A DNA stretch of 64,000 nucleotides. Source: Ilyomonas sp965199845. Its GTDB lineage: Bacteria; Bacteroidota; Bacteroidia; Chitinophagales; Chitinophagaceae. A program made the translations under genes and the position numbers. The stretch spans positions 10,095-74,094 of the forward strand of contig CBDATZ010000031.1 of NCBI GenBank assembly GCA_965199845.1. Reading direction: 5' to 3'. This document shows positions 45,540 through 53,122 of this stretch, piece by piece. Each line of letters opens with the position of its first letter. Position 1 is the stretch's first letter. The notes below the pieces were generated by a model, which worked only from the letters and a program-made list of their open reading frames with translations, was not told where the DNA came from and ran no database searches.

Positions 45540-45580
45540 GTCAGAGTGTGATGTAATAAGGTGTAAGATCGCACTCTGAC
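45540..45580. repeat. Hairpin between convergent genes, flanked by direct repeats
   Basis: GTCAGAGTGTGAT (45540-45552) pairs with ATCGCACTCTGAC (45568-45580), 12 Watson-Crick pairs and one G-U, loop of 15. An 11-bp direct repeat TATATTGATTT lies on both sides (45521-45531 and 45590-45600). The layout fits a REP/MITE-like intergenic element that also can act as a terminator for the reductase and TolC genes. Confidence 0.5.
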
Positions 45581-45646
45581 TATAAACTTTATATTGATTT
45601 ATCAGCGTATAATAAGTTGTTAAGATTTCAAAACATCATACATAAA

Positions 45647-47080
45647 TCACCACAATGGTTTGGACTGGTAATAATCTAAAATTTTACTACGCAAAATATA
45701 ATCGTATTGCGCAGAAACAAGGTTCAGACGAGCTTGATCAACCCGACTTTTTACCACTAAAAATTCAACCGAAGTGAATACACCGGATTCAAATTTTATT
45801 TGCGCTTCGCGGAAAGATTCACCCAGATCTTCAACCTGCTGATTAAGTGTTTGGTAACGTGCAAAAGCTGATTTGTTATTCACGTAAGCCTGCTCAATAG
45901 ATTGCTTTAATTGTGTTTTTGTAGTGGTTTCTATAAAAGCAGTCTGGTCGGCAGTTATCTTAGCTTGCTTTATGCGGTTGCGTGTTTGTAAACCATTTAG
46001 TAAAGGAATGGTTACCGCAATATTTACATACGAATTAAAGTTGTTTTTCCACTGGTCGCCGTACGGAATTTTTGCTGTTGAATAAGTTGGATTTGGCGAA
46101 AAAACAGGAACTTTTTCATTGTTTACAACAACATAATTATCGCTTGGCACATCGGTTGATGAAACATAATTTTGTATTGTGCCCGTGCTTGAATAGTTGG
46201 TTCCCAAACCACCGTTCAGGCTAAGTCTCGGATACAATAAACCTCTTGCCGCTTTGATACTGCTAAGCGCACTTAAATGATGATAAGTTGCCGCTTTTAC
46301 GATGGCTAAATTTTTCTCTGCCGATGCATAAATTTCCTCAACTTTTCCTTCGTATATAACAGGCGATTTTTCGTTGCTGATTCGTTCCAGAATAATATCT
46401 TCCCGGTAATCTACATTCATTAATTGCGCAAGACTTACTTTGGCAGTTTCCAAAGCGTTTTTGGTACTGATAATACTCAGTTCATCCGTAGCAAGCTGAC
46501 CTTTCAAATCGTAATATTCTGATGGCGCTACCGCACCTTCTTTGTTCAGAATTTCCAAACGTTCAACCTGTTTGCGGCTTACGTCAGCTTGTTGCTGCGC
46601 CAAGGTCAGCTGGTCCTGATTGCTTAGTACAGAAAGATAAGTGAGTATTGTATTGATGGTAATATAATCGCGCTGTTGCTGCGCGTCCATCTTGCCAGCT
46701 TCAAAGTTTAATTTGTATTGCCGGATGCTATTTTCAATACTTAAACCATTGAAAATATTTAAAGAACCATCCAGGCTATATTGCGCAAAGTTTACGCTTT
46801 GATTGATGTATGTATTTGTATATGGATTGATGTTGCGTCCCTGGTTGCTGCCATGATAAACAGCCCCGTTCACAGATGGCAAAACCTGCGCTTTCGCCAG
46901 TTGAAAATCTGCCTTTGCGCTTTCGGCAGAGTAATCGCTGCGCCTTACATCAATATTATTTTTGATAGCCGATTCTATGCACTCTTTTAATGTAAGCGTA
47001 ACAGCGGTGGCTGTTGAATCCTGCGCATACAGCTTTCCAATAAAAATGCAGATAACAGCCGTTAAAAATAGTTTCTTCAT
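45647..47080 (-). CDS. TolC-family outer-membrane efflux protein
   Basis: Outer-membrane channel of 477 residues. Signal peptide (to about 19, GKLYAQ), followed by two TolC repeats rich in helices. The first contains LTLKECIESAIKNNIDVR, and the second contains RIKQAKITADQTAFIETTTK and ALAQ-like pairs; the C terminus includes FTSVEFLVVKSRVDQARLNLV. It forms the exit duct of a tripartite exporter. It follows an ABC ATPase gene by 41 bp, but no membrane-fusion protein or permease gene is present beside it. Confidence 0.92.
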   Translation of the reverse strand: MKKLFLTAVICIFIGKLYAQDSTATAVTLTLKECIESAIKNNIDVRRSDYSAESAKADFQLAKAQVLPSVNGAVYHGSNQGRNINPYTNTYINQSVNFAQYSLDGSLNIFNGLSIENSIRQYKLNFEAGKMDAQQQRDYITINTILTYLSVLSNQDQLTLAQQQADVSRKQVERLEILNKEGAVAPSEYYDLKGQLATDELSIISTKNALETAKVSLAQLMNVDYREDIILERISNEKSPVIYEGKVEEIYASAEKNLAIVKAATYHHLSALSSIKAARGLLYPRLSLNGGLGTNYSSTGTIQNYVSSTDVPSDNYVVVNNEKVPVFSPNPTYSTAKIPYGDQWKNNFNSYVNIAVTIPLLNGLQTRNRIKQAKITADQTAFIETTTKTQLKQSIEQAYVNNKSAFARYQTLNQQVEDLGESFREAQIKFESGVFTSVEFLVVKSRVDQARLNLVSAQYDYILRSKILDYYQSKPLW

Positions 47081-47121
47081 ATCCTTCTATATTGAGCTAA
47101 TATTTTCCTCTTATGTTATAA

Positions 47122-47814
47122 TTATGCTTTGGCAGCGGTTTCAATTTTCTCAATTCTTCCGTCCATTAAATGAATAATGCGATGACCATACGCTGCATTT
47201 TTTTCGCTGTGCGTAACCTGGATAATGGTAACGCCATCTTCTTCATTCAGCTTCTGAAATAACTGCATAATTTCTTCACCTTGTTTCGAATTCAGGTTGC
47301 CGGTTGGTTCATCTGCCAATATCAATTTCGGGCTTGCCACCAGCGCTCTTGCAATGCCAACCAACTGTTGCTGACCACCGGATAATTGTGTAGGAAACAA
47401 ATCTTTTTTACCAACAATATTAAACCTGTCAAGTATATCTGAAACAATGGCTTTGCGTTCTGCTGATTTATGATTTTGATAAATCAACGGCGTTTCAATA
47501 TTCTCAAATACAGTGAGTTCATCTATTAAATGATAAGCCTGGAATACAAAACCGATATGCGATTTATATAACTGTGAACGATGTTTTTCTTTTAATGAAA
47601 ACACGTCTTGTTCTGTAAAAGTATATTTACCTTCCGATGGCTCATCAAGCATTCCGATTACATTTAAAAGACTGGATTTGCCGGAACCGGATGGACCCAT
47701 AATTGAAACAAATTCGCCTTCTCTAATGGTAAGGTTGATGTCTTTCAGAATAAAGGTACGGTTGCCGCCAATGGTTATCCATTTTGACAAGTGTTCAATT
47801 TCTATCAAAGCCAT
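47122..47814 (-). CDS. ABC transporter ATPase of the MacB/LolD class
   Basis: Cytoplasmic ATPase of 230 residues. Walker A GPSGSGKSSLLN, Q loop GFVFQAYHLI, signature LSGGQQQLVGIARAL, Walker B LILADEPTGNL and switch histidine VTHSE are all intact. The class powers MacB-type extrusion or LolCDE release. The gene precedes tolC, and a strong sigma-54-like promoter lies before it. The permease and periplasmic adaptor it needs are not in this window. Confidence 0.93.
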   Translation of the reverse strand: MALIEIEHLSKWITIGGNRTFILKDINLTIREGEFVSIMGPSGSGKSSLLNVIGMLDEPSEGKYTFTEQDVFSLKEKHRSQLYKSHIGFVFQAYHLIDELTVFENIETPLIYQNHKSAERKAIVSDILDRFNIVGKKDLFPTQLSGGQQQLVGIARALVASPKLILADEPTGNLNSKQGEEIMQLFQKLNEEDGVTIIQVTHSEKNAAYGHRIIHLMDGRIEKIETAAKA

Positions 47815-47846
47815 GATGTATTGAGTTATTTAGTTGCTGCAAATTA

Positions 47847-47862
47847 ACCAACGCGTATGCCA
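47847..47862 (-). promoter_or_regulatory. Candidate sigma-54 (-24/-12) promoter
   Basis: On the minus strand: TGGCATACGCGTTGGT. It matches the sigma-54 pattern TGGCA-N6-TTG with correct spacing and one departure (GG for GC at -12). The ATPase start codon lies 33 bp downstream. Confidence 0.5.
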
Positions 47863-47914
47863 ATGTCTGAAAGCCTTTGCTACATTGCGTTTCGGCGACT
47901 TTTATATACGAGGC

Positions 47915-47930
47915 TGTACGAAAGCGAACA
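47915..47930. promoter_or_regulatory. Candidate activator site upstream of the sigma-54 promoter
   Basis: TGTACGAAAGCGAACA, an imperfect palindrome (TGTACG against CGAACA, 5 of 6), about 53 bp upstream of the -24 element. A further TGTACG half-site at 47936-47941 is next to it. The position suits an enhancer-binding regulator. Confidence 0.4.
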
Positions 47931-48139
47931 CTTTTTGTACGGTAATGAAGATGGAAATCTTGGGAAGCCAAATCAAGCGTTGCTTATAAATGATATAAGC
48001 GGGAAATATCTTTGTTGATTAATTCTTATGTTACGAACTTAGAAACCTTAGTTGCGCTTCTGAAGATTGTAAAATGAAGTTGTTTTATAAAATAAACATG
48101 GCTTATTTAAAACGATTCAAAGCGTTCAATTATCAAAAA

Positions 48140-49369
48140 TTATGGTTTCTTCAATTGCGTTATCGAAACAACATCGCCTTTATTTTTCTTAATAAAATAC
48201 AGGTTTTTATTTTCCTGGTAATCGGGAACTAAAGATTGCGTATTCAGCATTACGGGTTGAATTGCAAATTGATTATTGTATGTATAAGCAGAATCTGATA
48301 AACGCCCGGGAAACTCATTTGCGTAATCATTTACTAAGTGCGTATAATGATACATCGCTTCAAAACCTTTATATACCAAATCGCTTGGGCGCGCAAAAAA
48401 TTTGTCTTTGTAATCCGATGTCAATGCCTGGATATTTGGATTTGTAGCGGAATAATAAAAAGCCGTTGAATAAACAATATCAATATTCTCATAATCTGTA
48501 TTGTAAAGCTTTCTCATACCGTCCCAGTTGGGCATTCCGATTACCGTTGTTTTGTATTGCGGATTGTTTCCCAACGCTTTAATAAGCGATAATGCAAAAT
48601 CAGTATTCATCGAACCGCAGATAATGGTGTTCTGGCGATTGCTGTCTAAATAAGGCTTTAGGTTATCAAAAAACACATCGTTGTTTAACTGCAAAACCTT
48701 GTATTGAAAATGATTTCTTACCAATGAATCATTGGCTTTAAAATCAGCCGCAATACGATTTTCTAATGAACCAGTCTTGGTTATAAAAACAGGTTTATTG
48801 GCTAAAAAATTTTGATTTACATAATGATAAATTCCATTGACATGTGTTTTTAAAGTTGAATTTAACATTACAAAATATGGATTCGCTGTTAAGCCTATAT
48901 CATTTGGGTATGTAACGGAAATAACCGGAATGTTATTCGCGAATGAAAAATCGGAAACCATTTTTTGCTCGGCTGACGTTGCAAATGAAGCAATGATAAG
49001 TGAGAAATTCAGCGACTTCATTCCCTGCAGAATTGTATTGATACTGGTATTTAATTTTTTAGTATCATAAACCCAAACTTCCGCGTTAATGTGTTCTTTG
49101 TTCAGAGAATCAACCGCCAGCATTACGCCGTTATAAAAATCAAGACCCGTAAGAATATATTGCGGCATATTGTTATTGCCTAACTTATATGTGTAGTCTG
49201 TAAAAGCCGAATCTAAGTAAAGCGGGCAAAGTATAGCCACTTTGGTTTTGTGATAAAACGGTTGCTGCGCAAATACGGCTGAAGAAATTATAATTGAAAA
49301 TAAAATAAAGAATAACAGGATTGCTTTGCTGTTACTTATTTGCCGTGTTTTTCTGAAATATTTTTTCAT
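48140..49369 (-). CDS. Type I periplasmic-binding-like protein (LivJ-like)
   Basis: Exported protein of 409 residues with a signal peptide (to about 34, SSAVFAQ) and a two-lobed ligand-binding fold of the branched-chain amino-acid receptor type (Peripla_BP_6-like). It opens with TKVAILCPLYLDSAF and continues ILTGLDFYNGVMLAVDSLNKE, IPVISVTYPNDIGLTANPYF and TVIGMPNWDGMR. No ABC permease or ATPase of that family lies beside it. It starts 14 bp after guaA and must share that transcript, an unusual pairing. The ligand is unknown. Confidence 0.78.
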   Translation of the reverse strand: MKKYFRKTRQISNSKAILLFFILFSIIISSAVFAQQPFYHKTKVAILCPLYLDSAFTDYTYKLGNNNMPQYILTGLDFYNGVMLAVDSLNKEHINAEVWVYDTKKLNTSINTILQGMKSLNFSLIIASFATSAEQKMVSDFSFANNIPVISVTYPNDIGLTANPYFVMLNSTLKTHVNGIYHYVNQNFLANKPVFITKTGSLENRIAADFKANDSLVRNHFQYKVLQLNNDVFFDNLKPYLDSNRQNTIICGSMNTDFALSLIKALGNNPQYKTTVIGMPNWDGMRKLYNTDYENIDIVYSTAFYYSATNPNIQALTSDYKDKFFARPSDLVYKGFEAMYHYTHLVNDYANEFPGRLSDSAYTYNNQFAIQPVMLNTQSLVPDYQENKNLYFIKKNKGDVVSITQLKKP

Positions 49370-49383
49370 GCGTTGTTACTCTC

Positions 49384-50922
49384 TTATTCCCATTCAATCG
49401 TTGCCGGTGGTTTGCTGCTGATATCATATACCACGCGGTTAATTCCTCTTACATTATTAATGATGGCATTCGATACATCAGCTAAAAATTCGTAAGGTAA
49501 ATGCGACCAATCGGCTGTCATTCCATCAACAGAAGAAACGGCGCGTAGAGCAACTGTATGTTCATACGTTCTTTCATCGCCCATCACACCCACGCTTTTT
49601 ACAGGCAACAAAATAGCGCCTGCCTGCCAAACCGTATCGTACAAATTGTATGCTTTTAATGAACTGGTATAAATATGATCGGCTTCTTGCAAAAGAGCCA
49701 CTTTTTCTTCGGTGATTTCTCCCAGAATCCGTATTGCCAAACCTGGTCCCGGAAACGGATGACGTTGAATCATTTCTGTTGGAATTTCTAATTCTAATCC
49801 TACTTTTCTCACTTCATCTTTAAACAAAGACCGCAAAGGTTCTACTAAGTTTAAGTGCATTTTTTCGGGTAATCCGCCAACATTGTGATGCGACTTGATA
49901 GTAACCGAAGGTCCGTGAACACTTACGCTTTCTATTACATCGGGATAAATAGTTCCTTGTCCTAAAAATCGCGCTTCGGGTACTTTGGCAGCTTCCTGCT
50001 GAAAGACGTCAATAAAAAGTTTACCAATGGTTTTGCGCTTATGTTCCGGATCTGTTTTTCCGGCTAATTCGGAATAAAACAATTGCTTGGCATCAATACC
50101 GGCAACATGTAAACCGATTTGCTTGTAAGTAGAAAGAACTTGTTCAAATTCATTTTTGCGAAGCACGCCGTTATCTACAAAAATACCGTGCAACCTGTTG
50201 CCGATGGCACGACTGATAAGCGTTGCCGCAACCGTACTGTCAACGCCACCGCTCAGCGCCATAATTACATGCGCATCGCCAATCTGCATCTTTAATTGCT
50301 CGATGGTTTCATGAACAAAAGAAGCCGGTGTCCAGTCTTGTTTGCAATGACAAACATTCACCAAAAAGTTTTTCAGAATTTGCTTGCCTTCGGTGGAATG
50401 ATATACTTCCGGATGAAACTGCAAACCATAAACCGGTCGGCTGTCGTGTGTTTTATAACAAAAAGCAGCTACCGGAATGCTATCGGTTATAGCAGTAATT
50501 TCAAAGCCTGCCGGAAGTTCGCTGATAGAATCGCTGTGGCTCATCCATATCTGGCTCAGGTCAGCCACATTTTCTAATAATAAATCATCGTGGTTTTGAA
50601 TCCGAAGTTTTGCGCGTCCGTATTCACGCTTGTTTGATTTATTGACTTGTCCGCCATAAAGTTTTGCCGTTAATTGCGCACCATAACATAAACCCAATAC
50701 AGGCAAGTCTTTGCTGATAGCAGCTATATCAACCACAGGCGCATTTTCATCATTCACACTAAAAGGCGAACCACTTAATATAATGCCTTTTAAAGACGGA
50801 TCAACTGTAATTGGCTTTAGATACGGAATGATTTCGCAATACACATTGGCTTCGCGAACGGCGCGTGCGATGAGTTGTGTATATTGGCTTCCAAAATCAA
50901 GGATGATAATTTTTTCAGTCAT
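49384..50922 (-). CDS. guaA: GMP synthase (glutamine-hydrolysing)
   Basis: Cytoplasmic enzyme converting XMP to GMP, 512 residues. The N-terminal class I glutaminase has its nucleophile C79 in GLCYGAQLTAK and its histidine in LQFHPEVYHS. The ATP-pyrophosphatase domain has the P-loop ALSGGVDSTVAATL. The C-terminal dimerisation domain ends in YDISSKPPATIEWE. The frame runs on to 50988, but MTEKIIILDFGSQYTQL at 50922 is the standard start. A TACCTTCG -7-like box lies only 8 bp upstream. The periplasmic-binding-like gene follows after 14 bp. Confidence 0.96.
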   Translation of the reverse strand: MTEKIIILDFGSQYTQLIARAVREANVYCEIIPYLKPITVDPSLKGIILSGSPFSVNDENAPVVDIAAISKDLPVLGLCYGAQLTAKLYGGQVNKSNKREYGRAKLRIQNHDDLLLENVADLSQIWMSHSDSISELPAGFEITAITDSIPVAAFCYKTHDSRPVYGLQFHPEVYHSTEGKQILKNFLVNVCHCKQDWTPASFVHETIEQLKMQIGDAHVIMALSGGVDSTVAATLISRAIGNRLHGIFVDNGVLRKNEFEQVLSTYKQIGLHVAGIDAKQLFYSELAGKTDPEHKRKTIGKLFIDVFQQEAAKVPEARFLGQGTIYPDVIESVSVHGPSVTIKSHHNVGGLPEKMHLNLVEPLRSLFKDEVRKVGLELEIPTEMIQRHPFPGPGLAIRILGEITEEKVALLQEADHIYTSSLKAYNLYDTVWQAGAILLPVKSVGVMGDERTYEHTVALRAVSSVDGMTADWSHLPYEFLADVSNAIINNVRGINRVVYDISSKPPATIEWE

Positions 50923-50929
50923 TTGCCCG

Positions 50930-50937
50930 CGAAGGTA
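50930..50937 (-). promoter_or_regulatory. Candidate -7 box of guaA
   Basis: Minus strand TACCTTCG, one mismatch to TAnnTTTG, 8 bp before the guaA start codon. The heptad array begins 5 bp further upstream. Confidence 0.35.
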
Positions 50938-50941
50938 AAAT

Positions 50942-51074
50942 AATAAGAGACAAGATAAAAGATACAAAGAACAAGAATCAAGGAACAAGAATTAAGACAC
51001 AAGTTTCAAGATTCAAGGAACAAGAAACAAGAATTAAAATACAAGAATAAAGTATCAGGAATCAAGTTGTAAGA
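50942..51074 (+). repeat. Array of 19 degenerate 7-bp repeats, consensus NNCAAGA
   Basis: The sequence breaks without remainder into 19 heptads, for example GACAAGA, AACAAGA, ATCAAGG, ATTAAGA, TTCAAGA, TACAAGA and ATCAAGT, over 133 bp. Positions 3-7 are close to CAAGA in almost every unit, while the first two bases vary. The array lies between the guaA promoter region and the start of the next gene and has no long frame of its own. Confidence 0.9.
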
Positions 51075-51113
51075 GGAAAACAGTTGCTTCCAGCTTTAAT
51101 CGTGTTTGTATTA

Positions 51114-51190
51114 TCTTTTCTCTTGCTTTTTGAGCCTTGTACCTTAAAACTTGTTTCCTGTCTCTTGAATCTTGTTCCTTATATCTTATC
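51114..51190 (-). repeat. Opposed array of 11 heptads, consensus NNCAAGA on the minus strand
   Basis: Read on the minus strand from 51190: GATAAGA, TATAAGG, AACAAGA, TTCAAGA, GACAGGA, AACAAGT, TTTAAGG, TACAAGG, CTCAAAA, AGCAAGA, GAAAAGA. This is the same unit as in 50942-51074 but inverted, with about 39 bp between the arrays, so the whole locus forms an imperfect inverted repeat. It ends 61 bp before the start of the plus-strand gene. Confidence 0.88.
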
Positions 51191-51251
51191 AAAAAACTTA
51201 ACGCTTCTTTATAATGGCAAGCCGTGCGCTAAAAATTACATTTGCGATAGT

Positions 51252-52256
51252 ATGAAAATTACGTTTTCTCTTTTGTGTTGCCTGCTTTTTGCTTCCATTC
51301 TACAGGCGCAGTCATTGACGGGTGTTTGGCGCGGTACTTTTTATTCGGGGCTTGGCATTTTTCGCCAGCAATACAAATACGAAGTACAATTTAACCAGTT
51401 AAAAAATAAAGCGCTGCAAGGCGTAACGTATTCTTATAACACGACTTCATTTTACGGCAAAGCAGGTTTGAAAGGCATTTATCAAAATGCTGCCAAGTCA
51501 GTTATTATGAAGGAAGATACGCTGCTGGAAGTGCGCGGCAGCGGCGGACAAACTTGTTTGATGACGTGTTATCTTGATTATAGCAAAGAAGGTAAAACCG
51601 AAATTTTGCAAGGCAGTTTTACCAGTGTTGTGATGAACTCCGGTGCAGATTGCGGAAGCGGTACGGTTTATTTGGAACGTGTTGAAACGTCTGATTTTAC
51701 AAAAGAAGATTTTTTGCTGAAAAAACAGCCTTCCAGACCATCTCCGAATGTGCCGCAAAGAACAACGCCGCCGCCGGTTGTAAAAAAAGCGCCGATTCAA
51801 AAAGATACAATACCGCAACGTAAAAGCGAGGTTGCGCCACCACCGCCTGATACGATTGTAAAAAGACAACCTGCGCCATTGCCTGTTCCGCCTGCTTTAA
51901 AGGAAAGACAGAATGATTTGGTGCGAACGATTATTACAAATTCACCTGAAATAAAAGTTGATTTGTATGATAATGGTGAAATTGATGGTGATACCATTAC
52001 GGTGTATCATAACAACCAGTTGGTCGCTTACAAGAAAGGTCTAAGCGCAACAGCTATTACTTTACATATTACGGCAACCAAAGAAGACGATGTTCATGAG
52101 TTTGTAATGTATGCAAATAACCTGGGTAAAATTCCGCCCAATACAGCCCTGATGGTTATTACAACCGGCGGTAAACGTTATGAACTTTCCATTACTTCTA
52201 CCAAAGAAAAGAATGCTAAAGTAGTTGTGAAATATGAGCCGGAAGCTGCGCCATAG
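51252..52256 (+). CDS. Exported two-domain protein of unknown function with proline-rich linker
   Basis: Protein of 334 residues with a signal peptide (to about 20, ASILQAQ). The N-terminal beta domain (about 22-145) opens TGVWRGTFYSGLGIF and contains three cysteines (in GGQTCLMTCYLDY and GADCGSG). A low-complexity proline- and lysine-rich linker (about 155-220) contains PPPVVKKAP and APPPPDTIVKRQP. The C-terminal beta domain (about 230-334) contains IKVDLYDNGEIDGDTITVYHN. I do not recognise a named family. The frame continues upstream to 51084 through the heptad array, but that part is noncoding; the ATG at 51252 precedes the signal peptide. Its stop is one base from the stop of the convergent DUF4397 gene. 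Confidence 0.8.
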   Translation: MKITFSLLCCLLFASILQAQSLTGVWRGTFYSGLGIFRQQYKYEVQFNQLKNKALQGVTYSYNTTSFYGKAGLKGIYQNAAKSVIMKEDTLLEVRGSGGQTCLMTCYLDYSKEGKTEILQGSFTSVVMNSGADCGSGTVYLERVETSDFTKEDFLLKKQPSRPSPNVPQRTTPPPVVKKAPIQKDTIPQRKSEVAPPPPDTIVKRQPAPLPVPPALKERQNDLVRTIITNSPEIKVDLYDNGEIDGDTITVYHNNQLVAYKKGLSATAITLHITATKEDDVHEFVMYANNLGKIPPNTALMVITTGGKRYELSITSTKEKNAKVVVKYEPEAAP

Positions 52257-52257
52257 C

Positions 52258-52965
52258 TTAATGACGACGTATGCCCAACTGTAAAGTTATCGTGGTATCA
52301 GTCTTATATTTTCCTTCGAGCAATAACGTATAGTTGGCGGGAGTTGTAAGATCTCTGCTTGCAAATTTTGCCAGTGTATCTTTATTGTTTATACTGTTTA
52401 TAACCAGAAAATTATAAGTGCCCGTTTTTATAGCTGTAAATGTGTTGATGGAATCTAGAGTAGCTTCATTTTGAATGCTTCTATTCTTCCAGATTGATTT
52501 ATAATTTGTGCTGTCGGCATAATAAATATCAACAGGCGGAGCATCGGGAGAAAAGTTGAAAAATCGCAGGTAAACAGTGGTGTCATTGGCGGTTGTATCT
52601 TTCAGATTGTCTTTTAAAAAAACGGATTTTATAGCTTTAAATGAATCAATTAAAAAAACAGAATAATACGCGCCTGCTGTAGTTGAAATGGTAGTATCAA
52701 TAGATAAATTCTGATTGGTTGTTTGTAATTTAATAGCAATATTGCCTGCCGCAACCGGGTTGTATAAAGTGTAACTTCCAAAAGGAATATCAGCCGCGAT
52801 ATTATTTCCATTCATAAAAAAATTGAAGTTGGGTGCATCTGGCGACAACGCATATACACTTACCAAAGCCGCTGATTCGATACTGCTATCAGAATTATCT
52901 TTTAAACAGGAACTTATCAGAAGCAAAAAGCAAAAGGAAAGAAAGGAGAGAAGTCTGTTCGTCAT
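52258..52965 (-). CDS. DUF4397-domain lipoprotein
   Basis: Lipoprotein of 235 residues. The signal peptide ends in a lipobox (LLISSC, Cys at about residue 20) followed by LKDNSDSS. Two copies of the DUF4397 beta repeat are visible by their SPDAP motifs: YALSPDAPNFNFFMNG (about 38-53) and FNFSPDAPPVDIYYA (about 137-152). Function is unknown; family members are surface or periplasmic. It is convergent with the preceding gene with no space for separate terminators, and divergent from sdaA. Confidence 0.88.
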   Translation of the reverse strand: MTNRLLSFLSFCFLLLISSCLKDNSDSSIESAALVSVYALSPDAPNFNFFMNGNNIAADIPFGSYTLYNPVAAGNIAIKLQTTNQNLSIDTTISTTAGAYYSVFLIDSFKAIKSVFLKDNLKDTTANDTTVYLRFFNFSPDAPPVDIYYADSTNYKSIWKNRSIQNEATLDSINTFTAIKTGTYNFLVINSINNKDTLAKFASRDLTTPANYTLLLEGKYKTDTTITLQLGIRRH

Positions 52966-53122
52966 AACACATTATGTTTGTGCAAAGTTCTGTTTGATTT
53001 TATTTACCTGCTCTACGCTTGCTGCCAGCAAAGATTTCAAATAAACATCAAACAAAATTGTCTTTTTATTTGAAGATGATGCAGGATAAAAAAACGTTGC
53101 CTGCTGTTAAATATTATCCGGT

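Larger units (their letters stand above)
47815..48139. other. 325-bp regulatory intergenic region before the ABC ATPase
   Basis: No gene is seen. It carries the candidate sigma-54 promoter at 47847-47862 and a palindrome at 47915-47930 with a further TGTACG half-site just upstream, all oriented to the ATPase-tolC unit. The rest, to the end of the periplasmic-binding-like gene, shows nothing else recognisable. Confidence 0.5.

Noticed and set aside
50923..50988. N-terminal extension of GuaA
   Set aside because: GuaA proteins start at the MTEKIIILDFG-type segment; the extension is repeat-derived.
50942..51190. CRISPR array
   Set aside because: The repeat unit is 7 bp without spacers and changes orientation; there are no cas genes.
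51084..51251. N-terminal extension of the secreted protein at 51252
   Set aside because: The added residues come from the heptad array and precede a proper ATG plus signal peptide.
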